Assembly: GCF_900188275.1 (NCBI RefSeq)
Contig: NZ_FZNY01000009.1
Location: 1-64,000 of the forward strand
Direction: 5' to 3'
DNA length: 64,000 nt
DNA from: Dokdonia pacifica
GTDB lineage: Bacteria > Bacteroidota > Bacteroidia > Flavobacteriales > Flavobacteriaceae
Every line of letters begins with the position of its first letter. Position 1 is the stretch's first letter. Positions 43,513-52,248 of this stretch are shown here, piece after piece. The translations under genes and the position numbers were made by a program. The notes beneath the pieces were generated by a model. It saw only the letters and a program-made list of their open reading frames with translations. It did no database searches and was not told where the DNA came from.

Positions 43513-44358
43513 TTATAGTCCTCCCCACTCTTTTAGTGAATCCATATTTAATTTTATATAATCTGCATTTTTAGCCTCTTTAGCTCCTGCAAGAGATGCT
43601 TTAGCTGTTGCAATAGCACCTTTCTTATCTCCTGATTTTGCTTGGATAAGTGATTGCTGACGTAACTGCCAAAAAGCAGGCTTCTCTATCATTGACATTG
43701 CTTTATCCATATATTCTTTTGCTGTATTAATGTCTTTTCCATTGTTAGCCATATACACAGCAGCCGTATAATAATCTCCAGCACCAGGACCTTTCATCAC
43801 TTTCTCTATTTGAGCAGAAACTGCATCATCCGTAGGAACTCCAAAAGGAACGCCTACATATGCATTCTCCCATAGTATTCCTAGGTTTGCTCCATCATTT
43901 TTAAGATCATCAAAAGTCATTGTAAATGACTCAATATCCATAGGCATTCGCTGTACAGGTACATTTACCATTGCTGCTACTTTTGAATCATCCCATTCTC
44001 TTGGTGCTCCACCTCCTTGGTACTCTGTATAAAAATATACCGTCCATGAAGAAGCTTCTGGTTTTGTGAAAATTGCATACGTTCCAGCTTTCAATTCTTT
44101 ACCTCCTACTGTAAAATCAGTTGAAAATGTAATCTTAGTACGCTGGTTTGCTCCCGTTCTCCAGATTTTACCATAAGGCACTAAATCTCCAAAAATAGTT
44201 CTTCCACGCATTGCGGGTCTTGAATATTCTAAACTAACTTCTGTTAATCCAACTACTTGTTCCACTTTTGCAAACGGACTAGGTGCTGGTGTATTAATTT
44301 GAGCAGATGCACCTACTGTAAATAAGGCCATTGCTGCCACAAGGAGTAATTTTTTCAT
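43513..44358 (-). CDS. Secreted DUF2911 family protein with TPR-like tail
   Basis: 281 residues with signal peptide MKKLLLVAAMALFTVGASAQ. The DUF2911 region follows: 'VEVSLEYSRPAMRGRTIFGD' type segment ('SLEYSRPAMRGRTIFGDLVP'), 'IWRTGANQRTKITFSTDFTV', 'AGTYAIFTKPEASSWTVYF'. The C-terminal ~90 residues are helical repeats ('AMSMIEKPAFWQLRQQSLIQ', 'AKSGDKKGAIATAKASLAGA'), TPR-like. Function unknown; many Bacteroidetes have several copies. It is divergent from the aquaporin gene across 168 bases. Confidence 0.88.
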   Translation of the reverse strand: MKKLLLVAAMALFTVGASAQINTPAPSPFAKVEQVVGLTEVSLEYSRPAMRGRTIFGDLVPYGKIWRTGANQRTKITFSTDFTVGGKELKAGTYAIFTKPEASSWTVYFYTEYQGGGAPREWDDSKVAAMVNVPVQRMPMDIESFTMTFDDLKNDGANLGILWENAYVGVPFGVPTDDAVSAQIEKVMKGPGAGDYYTAAVYMANNGKDINTAKEYMDKAMSMIEKPAFWQLRQQSLIQAKSGDKKGAIATAKASLAGAKEAKNADYIKLNMDSLKEWGGL

Positions 44359-44502
44359 AATAATTTAGTTTTAAAAAGAGTTATATCGTTTGTACGTTTT
44401 ATATACTACACTGGTTAGTGTATATGAATTACGTTAATCGTTTCACAAAAATACCATTCCCACATCTATCAAACGTTAACAAAATCTTAATATCGCAACA
44501 CG

Positions 44503-44510
44503 TATCTTTG
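44503..44510 (+). promoter_or_regulatory. -7 promoter box of the aquaporin gene
   Basis: TATCTTTG, an exact TAnnTTTG match, 16 bases before the ATG at 44527. No TTG lies at the ideal -33 spacing. Confidence 0.5.
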
Positions 44511-44526
44511 CATAAATCAAAAAAAT

Positions 44527-45189
44527 ATGAAGCGATATATCGCCGAACTTATTGGTACATTTTCGATGGTTTTTTGTGGTTGTGGAGCTATGACCATTAA
44601 TGAAATTACAAACGGTGCAGTGACACATCCAGGTATTGCGATTACTTGGGGACTCATTGTAATGGGAATGATCTATGCCTTTGGAGATATTTCTGGAGCA
44701 CACTTTAACCCAGCAGTTACTGTAGCTTTTGCTTACGCGAAAAAATTCTCTTGGCGTGAAGTACCTAAATATATCGTTGCACAAATCATAGGAGCAACAC
44801 TTGCTGGAGCTATACTTTGGTTTTTATTTCCTGAAAGTGAGTTTTTAGGAAGCACCGTCCCTTCTTTTGAACATTACAAAGCCTTTATCTTAGAAATTTT
44901 ACTCACCTTTTTCTTAATGCTGGTGATCATAAATGTATCTACAGGATCTAAAGAAATAGGCGTTATTGCTGGAATAGCCATTGGTGGTATTGTACTACTC
45001 GAAGCTATGTTTGCAGGCCCTATGACCAATGCCTCTATGAATCCTGCTCGTTCTATAGGACCTGCTATATTTTCTGGAAAATGGGAACCTATGTGGTTAT
45101 ACGTAACCGCACCTTTTATTGGTGCTTTCCTTGCTGTTGTAAGTTGTAAACTTGTAAAAGATGATCAATGTTGTGATGATGATTGTTAA
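44527..45189 (+). CDS. MIP family aquaporin / glycerol channel
   Basis: 220 residues with six membrane spans and two NPA boxes: 'GAHFNPAVTVAFAYA' (residues ~59-73) and 'NASMNPARSIGPAIF' (~163-177). It conducts water or small neutral solutes. The tail is short and Cys/Asp-rich ('CCDDDC'), which could bind a metal and is unusual for the family. A degenerate palindrome (tttgcttacgcgaaaaaa) encodes 'FAYAKK' in the first pore loop. Confidence 0.9.
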   Translation: MKRYIAELIGTFSMVFCGCGAMTINEITNGAVTHPGIAITWGLIVMGMIYAFGDISGAHFNPAVTVAFAYAKKFSWREVPKYIVAQIIGATLAGAILWFLFPESEFLGSTVPSFEHYKAFILEILLTFFLMLVIINVSTGSKEIGVIAGIAIGGIVLLEAMFAGPMTNASMNPARSIGPAIFSGKWEPMWLYVTAPFIGAFLAVVSCKLVKDDQCCDDDC

Positions 45190-45330
45190 TCATTATATAA
45201 GAATACGGTAATAGTTTTGTAAGTCAAACTCATTATTAATAAATACTAACGTTATGTATCTCTATTCATAGCGACCTATCTTTTAGAAAAGAATTGCCTA
45301 ACTTTCTGATGGCTTTTTAAAAGATACATT

Positions 45331-46443
45331 ATGGATAGAAGAACCTTTAATACCAAACTATCAAAAGCAGTAGGAGGTGTTGCTTTACTAAGTAACATTC
45401 CACTAGCATGTGCTTTCGAGTCCTCAGAAAACAAAAAAAGCTTAGGCGTTGCTTTAGTGGGCTTAGGTATCTATAGTACCTATGAACTAGCGCCTTCCCT
45501 ATTAGAAACCAAACATTGCCATCTCGCGGGTATCGTTACAGGTACTCCCGAAAAAGAAAATATTTGGGCAGAAAAATATAAGATTCCAAAAGAAAACATA
45601 TACAATTATGACAACTTTGATACGATCATAAACAATGATAGTATTGACATTGTATATGTAGTATTACCCAATGCCATGCATGCCGATTTTTGTATCAGAG
45701 CAGCAAAAGCAGGAAAACATGTAATCTGTGAAAAACCAATGGCAGTAAGCGTTGCCGAATGTCAAGCTATTATTGACGCTTGCGCGAAAGCTAACGTTAA
45801 ACTAAGTGTTGGGTATAGATTGCATTCCGAACCACATACGCAAGAAATACAACGTATTGTTAAAGAAAAGGAATTTGGTAAGATTAATTTTATCACTACA
45901 GAAGCTGGATATCCATCGTATGGAAATCCAGATCCTGACCAATGGCGCTTGAATAAAGCATTGTCTGGCGGTGGTGCACTAATGAATATGGGTGTATATG
46001 CTATTCAAGGAGCCATTTATGGTACAGGCGAAAATCCCATATCAGTCACGGCACAAGAATTTAGCACAAAACCTAGCTATTTTAAAGATACAGACGAGAC
46101 TATTACGGCACAGTTTGAGTTTCCAAGTGGCGCTGTAGGTTCTATATTCACTTCTCATAATGCCAAAGCAGATCGTTTATATGCTTCTTGTGATAAAGGA
46201 TGGTTTGAATTGGATATTGCCTATACCTATGGTCCGCTACATGGCCGTACATCTAAAGGAAATGAAATCACATTTCCGCACAAAAGACAACAAGCCCTGC
46301 AAATGGATGACTTTGCATTACATATTACACAAGGACTTCCAAACAAAGTCCCTGGTAGTATGGGATTAAGAGATCTTAAAATTGTAGAAGCTATTTACCA
46401 ATCTATCAAAGAAGGAGGTAAAAAAATAGCATTGAATTTATAA
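45331..46443 (+). CDS. Exported Gfo/Idh/MocA oxidoreductase
   Basis: 370 residues. The N-terminus 'DRRTFNTKLSKAVGG' followed by hydrophobic residues is Tat-like, so it is probably exported folded with its bound NADP, as in glucose-fructose oxidoreductase. The Rossmann motif is 'LGVALVGLGIYSTYE' and the family motif 'CEKPMAVS'. The C-terminal domain has 'GGGALMNMGVYAIQGA'. A near-perfect palindrome copy (GACGCTTGCGCGAAAGC, 45777-45791) encodes 'DACAKA' here. Sugar oxidation is likely; the substrate is not known. Confidence 0.88.
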   Translation: MDRRTFNTKLSKAVGGVALLSNIPLACAFESSENKKSLGVALVGLGIYSTYELAPSLLETKHCHLAGIVTGTPEKENIWAEKYKIPKENIYNYDNFDTIINNDSIDIVYVVLPNAMHADFCIRAAKAGKHVICEKPMAVSVAECQAIIDACAKANVKLSVGYRLHSEPHTQEIQRIVKEKEFGKINFITTEAGYPSYGNPDPDQWRLNKALSGGGALMNMGVYAIQGAIYGTGENPISVTAQEFSTKPSYFKDTDETITAQFEFPSGAVGSIFTSHNAKADRLYASCDKGWFELDIAYTYGPLHGRTSKGNEITFPHKRQQALQMDDFALHITQGLPNKVPGSMGLRDLKIVEAIYQSIKEGGKKIALNL

Positions 46444-46533
46444 TTTTATCGAAATTTAAATTTTGTTTAACCAAATATGTTTTATTCTTAAACAAAATAA
46501 TAATACTTTTATAGTCTATTAGTAAAATAGTCT

Positions 46534-47010
46534 ATGAAAATATACACATTACACGCAAAACAAAACTTACCTATTACGCTTGAAGAAGCGTGGAGTTTAC
46601 TATCTGATCCTAAAAACCTAAAGACCATTACCCCAGATTATATGGGATTTGAAATCTTATCTGGAGCAGATAGACCTATGTATCCTGGGCAGATTATCCA
46701 GTACATTGTCACCCCAGTATTAGGTATAAAAACCAAATGGGTCACAGAAATCACGCATGTACAAGATCATGCTTATTTTGTAGATGAGCAGCGTTTTGGT
46801 CCGTATGCATTATGGCATCACAAACATTTTATTAAAGAGATTCCTGGCGGTGTAGAGATGGAAGATATTGTAGATTATAAAGTTCCTATGGGAATTCTAG
46901 GACAACTTGTACACCCTATCTTAGTAAAACCAAAACTCAATGAGATTTTTGAATATAGAAAAAAGAAATTAATCGAACTTTACGGAGAATTTAAAGCTCC
47001 TACTTCATAA
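46534..47010 (+). CDS. SRPBCC (START-like) protein
   Basis: 158 residues with the SRPBCC helix-grip pattern: 'LPITLEEAWSLLSDPKNLKTITP', 'PGQIIQYIVTPVLGIKTKW', 'AYFVDEQRFGPYALWHHKHFI' and 'LVHPILVKPKLNEIFEYRKK' (each split by turns). Such small proteins bind hydrophobic ligands. It is followed after 17 bases by an SDR and then the photolyase. This trio is found in several marine Bacteroidetes and I take it as one unit. Confidence 0.85.
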   Translation: MKIYTLHAKQNLPITLEEAWSLLSDPKNLKTITPDYMGFEILSGADRPMYPGQIIQYIVTPVLGIKTKWVTEITHVQDHAYFVDEQRFGPYALWHHKHFIKEIPGGVEMEDIVDYKVPMGILGQLVHPILVKPKLNEIFEYRKKKLIELYGEFKAPTS

Positions 47011-47027
47011 TTTATAATACCATACAC

Positions 47028-47726
47028 ATGTCAAAAAACATACTTCTTATAGGCGGTAGCCACGGAATTGGTTTTGAAATTGCTCAAAAGTTACACTCAC
47101 AACATACGGTATATGTAGCTTCTAGAACCAATGAAAACCTAGGAAATTTAGATGTAAATCATATTGCATATGATGCCGAGACTGATCAATTAGATCTTAC
47201 CGCATTACCCGATCATATAGACGGTTTTGTATATTGTCCAGGTACGATCAATCTGAAACCTTTTAAAATGCTTTCTACAGATGTGTTTAGAAGTGATATG
47301 GAACTTAACTTCTTAAGCATGGTTAAAACCGTACATCAAGTAATGGCGCACCTTCAAAAGTCAGAACAAGCTAGCCTCGTATTTTTTAGTACGGTGGCTG
47401 TAAAAGTAGGAATGCCATACCACACGAGTGTTGCGGCTGCAAAAGGTGCTATAGAAGGCTTTGCAAAAGCACTGGCTGCTGAGTATGCTCCAAAAGTACG
47501 TGTTAATGTGATTGCACCTTCTCTCACAGATACACCCCTTGCAAAACGCCTTTTAAGTAATGACAAGAAAAAGGAAATGATGGATGCCAGACACCCAATG
47601 AAACGTGTAGGTAATCCGCAAGATATTGCTAATGTAGCTTCGTTTTTATTGAGTGATGAAAGTAGCTGGATTACTGGGCAAATACTAGGCGTTGATGGGG
47701 GAATGAGTACCTTAAACGTCAACTAA
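47028..47726 (+). CDS. SDR family protein lacking the usual catalytic Tyr
   Basis: 232 residues. The Rossmann motif 'LIGGSHGIGFEIA' (GGxxGIG type) and the C-terminal 'PSLTDTPLAKRLL', 'ITGQILGVDGGMS' match short-chain dehydrogenases. The active-site stretch 'FFSTVAVKVGMPYHTSVAAAKGA' has the Ser and Lys, but the residue four before Lys is Val instead of Tyr (VAAAK). It may be non-catalytic or use another residue. It sits between the SRPBCC gene and the photolyase, as in other marine Bacteroidetes. Confidence 0.9.
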   Translation: MSKNILLIGGSHGIGFEIAQKLHSQHTVYVASRTNENLGNLDVNHIAYDAETDQLDLTALPDHIDGFVYCPGTINLKPFKMLSTDVFRSDMELNFLSMVKTVHQVMAHLQKSEQASLVFFSTVAVKVGMPYHTSVAAAKGAIEGFAKALAAEYAPKVRVNVIAPSLTDTPLAKRLLSNDKKKEMMDARHPMKRVGNPQDIANVASFLLSDESSWITGQILGVDGGMSTLNVN

Positions 47727-47736
47727 TCATACTTGG

Positions 47737-47756
47737 TACGCTTTCGCGAAAGCGTA
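47737..47756. repeat. GCTTTCGCGAAAGC palindrome (perfect, intergenic)
   Basis: Perfect 20-mer TACGCTTTCGCGAAAGCGTA, 10 bases after the SDR stop, before the composite element at 47840. Confidence 0.95.
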
Positions 47757-47839
47757 TACTGAAACTATTTAGGCAGGTAAGTGTAAGCAAAAGTATATTT
47801 TGAATGTCACACTGAGCTTGTCGAAGTGTAAAGCCGAAG

Positions 47840-47897
47840 TACGAAATCGAGCTTGCGAGATTCACGACCAAAGGGAGAGCGAAGCGATAAAGCATAC
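47840..47897. repeat. Composite dispersed repeat (inverse of 63287-63351)
   Basis: Carries AAATCGAGCTTGCGAGATTC and the following ACGACCAAAGGGAGAGCGAA, GCGATAAAGCATA. Its reverse complement is nearly the element at 63287-63351. Just upstream (47808-47828) lies CACTGAGCTTGTCGAAGTG, a common imperfect-palindrome repeat. Confidence 0.9.
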
Positions 47898-47927
47898 GCT
47901 GAATGCATAGAAAAACACTAAAATGAG

Positions 47928-47947
47928 ATTTCCACTTTCGTGGGAAT
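47928..47947. repeat. REP-like hairpin, copy 2
   Basis: ATTTCCAC, TTTC loop, GTGGGAAT; seven of eight stem pairs match and one is G-T. It is related to 25642-25661 and lies 16 bases before the photolyase start. Confidence 0.75.
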
Positions 47948-47962
47948 GAAACAAGAATATAC

Positions 47963-49270
47963 ATGAAAAAAGTAACCATCTTCTGGTTTAGACGTGATTT
48001 ACGATTGAATGATAATATAGGGCTATTCAATGCCTTACAATCCGAATTTCCAGTACTTCCTATCTTTATTTTTGATAAGAATATTCTTGACAAATTACCA
48101 AAAGATGATCCTCGAGTGACATTCATTTTTGAGACACTCCAACAGTTACGTAAACAACTTCAAGAACAACATCAAAGCGCGATAGCATTCTATTATGACT
48201 CACCTGAAGCTGTGTTTGAAAAACTATCTACAACCTATGAGGTACAAGGGGTTTATACAAATCATGATTACGAGCCTTATGCACGAGAAAGAGATGAGGC
48301 CATAAAGGGTTTGCTTTCGCGAAAGCGTATACCGTTTCACACCTATAAAGATCAAGTCATTTTTGAAAAAGATGAAATCGTAAAAAATGATGGTCTCCCC
48401 TATGTCGTATACACACCCTATAAGAATAAATGGAAAGAACGTTTTAACCCCGAAATTGATTTAAAAGAATACAATACTACTGCATATCTAGGAAACCTTA
48501 TACAGAATCAAGATCTTCCTGATCTTACCCTAGAAACTATGGGTTTTAAAGAAGCAACTATAAAAGTACCATCATACACAGTGACGGATACGCTCATCGA
48601 AAATTATGAAGCTACTCGTAATTTTCCAGCAAAGGAAAATGGAACTTCCCGATTAGGACCACATCTTCGTTTTGGTACGGTGAGTACACGCCAAATGGTC
48701 AAAAAAGCCATTGCACAAGAGAATGAGGTTTTCTGGAGCGAACTCATATGGCGAGAGTTTTTTATGCAGATTCTGTGGCATTTTCCGCATACCAAAGACA
48801 AGGCTTTTAAACCCAAATACGATCGTATCGAATGGCGGAATAATGAAGCAGAGTTTAAAAAATGGTGTGATGGACAGACGGGATATGCCTTTGTAGATGC
48901 CGGAATGCGAGAACTGAACACCACAGGTTTTATGCATAATCGTGTTCGTATGCTAGTGGCAAGTTTTTTATGTAAACACCTGCTTATCGACTGGCGATGG
49001 GGAGAAACCTACTTTGCAGAGAAGTTATTAGATTATGATATGAGTGCCAATGTTGGAAACTGGCAATGGGCAGCGGGTTCTGGGGTAGATGCAGCACCCT
49101 ATTTTAGAATCTTTAATCCTATCACGCAAATTGATAAGTTTGACAAACAAAAGGAATATATCAATACCTGGGTTCCAGAATTACAAGAACTTACCTACCC
49201 TCCTATGATAGTAGATCATAAAATGGCACGCGAGCGTTGCTTGAAAGTATATAAAGAGGCTGTGGGGTAA
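47963..49270 (+). CDS. phrB: Deoxyribodipyrimidine photolyase / cryptochrome
   Basis: 435 residues, class I photolyase length. N-terminal antenna domain 'VTIFWFRRDLRLNDNIGLFNAL' (split by a strand) and C-terminal FAD domain with 'TSRLGPHLRFGTVSTR', 'WREFFMQILWHFP', 'DWRWGETYFAEKLLDYDMSA', 'NWQWAAGSGVDAAPYFRIFNP'. It repairs UV cyclobutane dimers with blue light, or is a signalling cryptochrome; both share this layout. The palindrome core at 48313-48326 is read here in a different frame (LSRKR in 'GLLSRKRIPF'). Confidence 0.95.
   Translation: MKKVTIFWFRRDLRLNDNIGLFNALQSEFPVLPIFIFDKNILDKLPKDDPRVTFIFETLQQLRKQLQEQHQSAIAFYYDSPEAVFEKLSTTYEVQGVYTNHDYEPYARERDEAIKGLLSRKRIPFHTYKDQVIFEKDEIVKNDGLPYVVYTPYKNKWKERFNPEIDLKEYNTTAYLGNLIQNQDLPDLTLETMGFKEATIKVPSYTVTDTLIENYEATRNFPAKENGTSRLGPHLRFGTVSTRQMVKKAIAQENEVFWSELIWREFFMQILWHFPHTKDKAFKPKYDRIEWRNNEAEFKKWCDGQTGYAFVDAGMRELNTTGFMHNRVRMLVASFLCKHLLIDWRWGETYFAEKLLDYDMSANVGNWQWAAGSGVDAAPYFRIFNPITQIDKFDKQKEYINTWVPELQELTYPPMIVDHKMARERCLKVYKEAVG
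48313..48326. repeat. GCTTTCGCGAAAGC palindrome inside the photolyase gene
   Basis: Perfect 14-mer. It is the only in-gene copy read as Leu-Ser-Arg-Lys-Arg instead of Ala-Phe-Ala-Lys-Ala. Confidence 0.95.
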
Positions 49271-49400
49271 TACAAATAGTATGAGCCATATTACTCTTCT
49301 TTTAAATTTTTTAAAAGTCTTAATTTAGAAGTAACTTTATATATGTGTTTTATATGGTAGTTATAATCAATAGCAACGCTACCTAAACGAATATTAATAT

Positions 49401-50183
49401 ATGAAAACAATTATCTTTCTAATTTTTCTTCTAATGGTGTCATGCAAAAACAACAAGACGAATAAAACTGAGACCGAATTTAACATTATTCCAATTACAA
49501 CATCTTCAAAAGAAGCAAAAAAATACTTTGAAGAAGCTAGATATTTAGTTCAAAACGGAATAAACGGGAATCCAATTGAACAATATGAGAAGGCTATTAA
49601 ATTAGATAGTACTTTTGTAAGAATGTATAATTTTATATCTATCTATTCACCAAATGATTCAATAAAAAAACTGAATCATGAACTTGCAAAAAAATATACA
49701 CATTTAGTATCTAAAGAAGAACAAATATTAGTTGATGCTACTGAATTTAGACTTAACAATCCAGAAGATATTTATGAAGAAAAGTTGTTTGAGCTAGCTA
49801 AATTATGTCCATCAGATAAATACCTACATCACACTATTAGTTTTTTACTTTTCAGAAAAAATCCTAATCTAGCCATAAAAGCTGGAGAAAAATCTGTAGC
49901 GTTAGATAAAAACTATGGCTCAGGTTATAACATTCTTGGATATGCCTATATAAATAATGTTGAATTAGATAAAGCTGAGGAAGCTTTTGATAACTTTATT
50001 AAAAGTGAGCCCGAAAATGGGAACCCCTACGATTCAAAAGCAGATTTAATGTTGCAACTAGGAAAATATAATGAAGCCTTGAAACTAAAACAAAAAGCTT
50101 TTGAATTAGATTCTTCTTTTGATTGGATTCCAGAAGAGATTATCGAAATTAAAGAAAAGATAGACTCACTAGACAATAGATAA
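49401..50183 (+). CDS. TPR-repeat lipoprotein
   Basis: 260 residues with lipoprotein signal (MKTIIFLIFLLMVSC). At least three TPR-like units are seen, the clearest being 'NYGSGYNILGYAYINNVELDKAEEAFDNFI' region (residues ~175-205) and 'GNPYDSKADLMLQLGKYNEA' (~208-228), with a 'KKYFEEARYLVQNGINGNPI' unit near 40-60. It is a protein-interaction lipoprotein of unknown partner. It is AT-rich and is followed after 136 bases by the TfoX-like gene. Confidence 0.85.
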   Translation: MKTIIFLIFLLMVSCKNNKTNKTETEFNIIPITTSSKEAKKYFEEARYLVQNGINGNPIEQYEKAIKLDSTFVRMYNFISIYSPNDSIKKLNHELAKKYTHLVSKEEQILVDATEFRLNNPEDIYEEKLFELAKLCPSDKYLHHTISFLLFRKNPNLAIKAGEKSVALDKNYGSGYNILGYAYINNVELDKAEEAFDNFIKSEPENGNPYDSKADLMLQLGKYNEALKLKQKAFELDSSFDWIPEEIIEIKEKIDSLDNR

Positions 50184-50318
50184 ATTACTAGTTATAACAA
50201 CGTATTCTATGAAAAGCGTGATAGAAGTTAATAATTTGAGAATTCTTACTTCTAAAAAAATAATTAAGGCTAAAAACATATACAAAGACCGATTATAGCA
50301 TATTAGAAAAGTAAATCC

Positions 50319-50675
50319 ATGAGCAAATCAAAAATTGAAATCCCAATAGAAAGACTGGAACTCTATGATAACCTCATTGGAGATCATCCTACTATAGAAA
50401 GAAAAGGAAAAACAACACCTTATACTTCTATAAATGGCCATATGTTTTCTTTTTTATCTAAAGGAGGCACGATGGGATTACGGCTTTCTGCAGAAGATAG
50501 AGATGAATTCCTACAAAACTTCAATAGTCAATTAATGGAACAACATGGCCGGGTGATGAAAGAATATGTTGAGATCCCTAATGACTTATTAGAAAAAACT
50601 GAGCAATTAGCTGAGTACTTACAAAGGAGTCTAGATTATGTTTCTGGCTTAAAGCCAAAAACCACTAAAAAATAA
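50319..50675 (+). CDS. TfoX N-terminal-domain-like protein
   Basis: 118 residues. 'YTSINGHMFSFLSKGGTMGLRLSAEDRDEFLQ' region (residues ~33-64) matches the core of the TfoX/YjhX-type N-terminal fold (FxxxNGxMFxxL, RLxxxDRxEF), which occurs alone in many bacteria. Full-length TfoX controls competence; this is only the N-terminal part, so that role cannot be assumed. It is the first of a four-gene row with the two 2OG oxygenases (gaps of 18, 14 and 11 bases). Confidence 0.75.
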   Translation: MSKSKIEIPIERLELYDNLIGDHPTIERKGKTTPYTSINGHMFSFLSKGGTMGLRLSAEDRDEFLQNFNSQLMEQHGRVMKEYVEIPNDLLEKTEQLAEYLQRSLDYVSGLKPKTTKK

Positions 50676-50693
50676 AAAAGGAGTTTATAAATC

Positions 50694-51011
50694 ATGGAAT
50701 ATACCATTCAAACATTAATAAGTCAAAAGGAAGTTTCTATTGAAGAGTTAAAAAAGAATGAAAATATAGAAGTAAATCATAAAAGACTAGCTGAACTTAA
50801 AAATGCAATATGTTGGCTTCAAAAATTATCTGAGTTAGACATAAAGAGTTTAAACAGATATGACATCATCGAACTTCCAAATTTGGAAACCGGATATTCT
50901 GATTATAGGATTATGAATGATTGCGAGTCTGATGATCGTAAAAACTGGATCGAATGGAAAGATCATCCAACTATAACTGCTGGCGATTTTATAATTAGCA
51001 AGAAACCATAA
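50694..51011 (+). CDS. Small unknown protein of the oxygenase cluster
   Basis: 105 residues, soluble, no recognised family. An N-terminal helical half ('LAELKNAICWLQKLSELDIKS') and a C-terminal half with acidic/aromatic residues ('YRIMNDCESDDRKNWIEWKD'). Spacing and strand place it in the same transcript as the TfoX-like and oxygenase genes. Confidence 0.65.
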   Translation: MEYTIQTLISQKEVSIEELKKNENIEVNHKRLAELKNAICWLQKLSELDIKSLNRYDIIELPNLETGYSDYRIMNDCESDDRKNWIEWKDHPTITAGDFIISKKP

Positions 51012-51025
51012 AAGGATTATAAAAT

Positions 51026-52237
51026 ATGAATACTGAAAATAACATTTCAAAAGACAAAAATATTCTTTTGATCTTATCGGATACTAAAGATCAAACTGGC
51101 AATCTTCAGTACTTAACCGAAAACTTTTGTGGAATTATTGTGCAAAGTTTCTCAGAAATTCAAACTTCCTTAGACCATGCAAGACTTTATGTATGTGGAG
51201 ACATCAACAAGTATACTAATGAAGGAAACCATATACATATCATTCAAGAACTCTCTTATAATTATGAAAATTTCGATACAGAAAGTTATCAATTAATCAC
51301 TTTAGGTCAAGTTCCAATTATTATTCATAATGCAGGTGTGTATTATAGGCACTTATTTGGTGATAGTGATTACTTCAATGCCATAAAATCTGAACACGAT
51401 TTTCAAGAACTTACAGAGTCTAACAAGCAATCAACAGCTTTACGAAAAGGGATCTATCTAGCTGAGGTATCAAAAGATAAAGAGGAGTCGTTACATTTTC
51501 ACTTATTGAGATGCTCTAGTAATTTGACAGGGCCTACCGATAATTTCAGAGATACAGATCATCACATAGTAGGATTATTAAACAATGCTGTCACGCATGA
51601 CTTTGAACAAGAAACAAAATTAAATCACGTACTTGCTCAAATATACCTAAACAAGAAAAAAACGGACGGTAAAAAGAAAGAAGTTAAAGCAAAAATCAAA
51701 GCGCATTCTGATAAAACAAAAGATATGCCTAAAGAAGGACTTATTGCGTTTTGTACTTTTTATGACACTGCTAATTTTGAGCATTTACAACCTTCCAAAA
51801 CAGATCCGTATGATTGGTGTTATAAACAAACAAGTGGATTAACACGATTACTATTTAAATTAAAAAATACCGTTGATGATGATTCTCTGGAAAAAGAATT
51901 CAGTGTTACTCTATATCCTAATTCTGCATTTTTAATTCCACTTTCTACAAATAGATTGTATACTCATGAAATTAGACCGTCAGTTCTAAATATAGATAAA
52001 ATACCTGTCAGGATGGGATATGTAGTACGTTGCTCAAATCTAGAAGCTGTTTATGAAAATGATCAAACCTATATCAAAGAACAAGGGGAATTAATAAAAC
52101 TAGAGGAAATGACTCAGGAAACTATGGATACTTTACGAGAATCCTATTATGAGGAAAATAAAACAGAGAAAAGAGTCAAGTATGGCAACGTTCATTTTAG
52201 TATGAATTCAGGAGATTATAAGAAACCTATCTATTAA
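51026..52237 (+). CDS. 2-oxoglutarate/Fe(II) oxygenase-like protein (403 aa)
   Basis: 403 residues. Residues 1-200 are an unfamiliar domain with 'LLRCSSNLTGPTDNFRDTDHH'-like conserved patches (split: LLRCSSNL, GPTDNFRDTDHHIVG, LNHVLAQIYLN). The oxygenase core follows: 'IKAHSDKTKDMP' gives the His-x-Asp iron pair (H227, D229), 'STNRLYTHEIRPS' gives the distal His (H314) and 'VVRCS' the 2OG-binding Arg (R335). The tail 'VHFSMNSGDYKKPIY' is conserved-looking. It aligns in layout with the next gene. This looks like a distinct AlkB-like family also known from eukaryotic microbes; the substrate is unknown. Confidence 0.72.
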   Translation: MNTENNISKDKNILLILSDTKDQTGNLQYLTENFCGIIVQSFSEIQTSLDHARLYVCGDINKYTNEGNHIHIIQELSYNYENFDTESYQLITLGQVPIIIHNAGVYYRHLFGDSDYFNAIKSEHDFQELTESNKQSTALRKGIYLAEVSKDKEESLHFHLLRCSSNLTGPTDNFRDTDHHIVGLLNNAVTHDFEQETKLNHVLAQIYLNKKKTDGKKKEVKAKIKAHSDKTKDMPKEGLIAFCTFYDTANFEHLQPSKTDPYDWCYKQTSGLTRLLFKLKNTVDDDSLEKEFSVTLYPNSAFLIPLSTNRLYTHEIRPSVLNIDKIPVRMGYVVRCSNLEAVYENDQTYIKEQGELIKLEEMTQETMDTLRESYYEENKTEKRVKYGNVHFSMNSGDYKKPIY

Positions 52238-52248
52238 TATAGAAAATA

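Noticed and set aside
47354-48126. Minus-strand ORFs over the SDR and photolyase starts
   Set aside because: They shadow well-conserved plus-strand genes and read through repeat elements.
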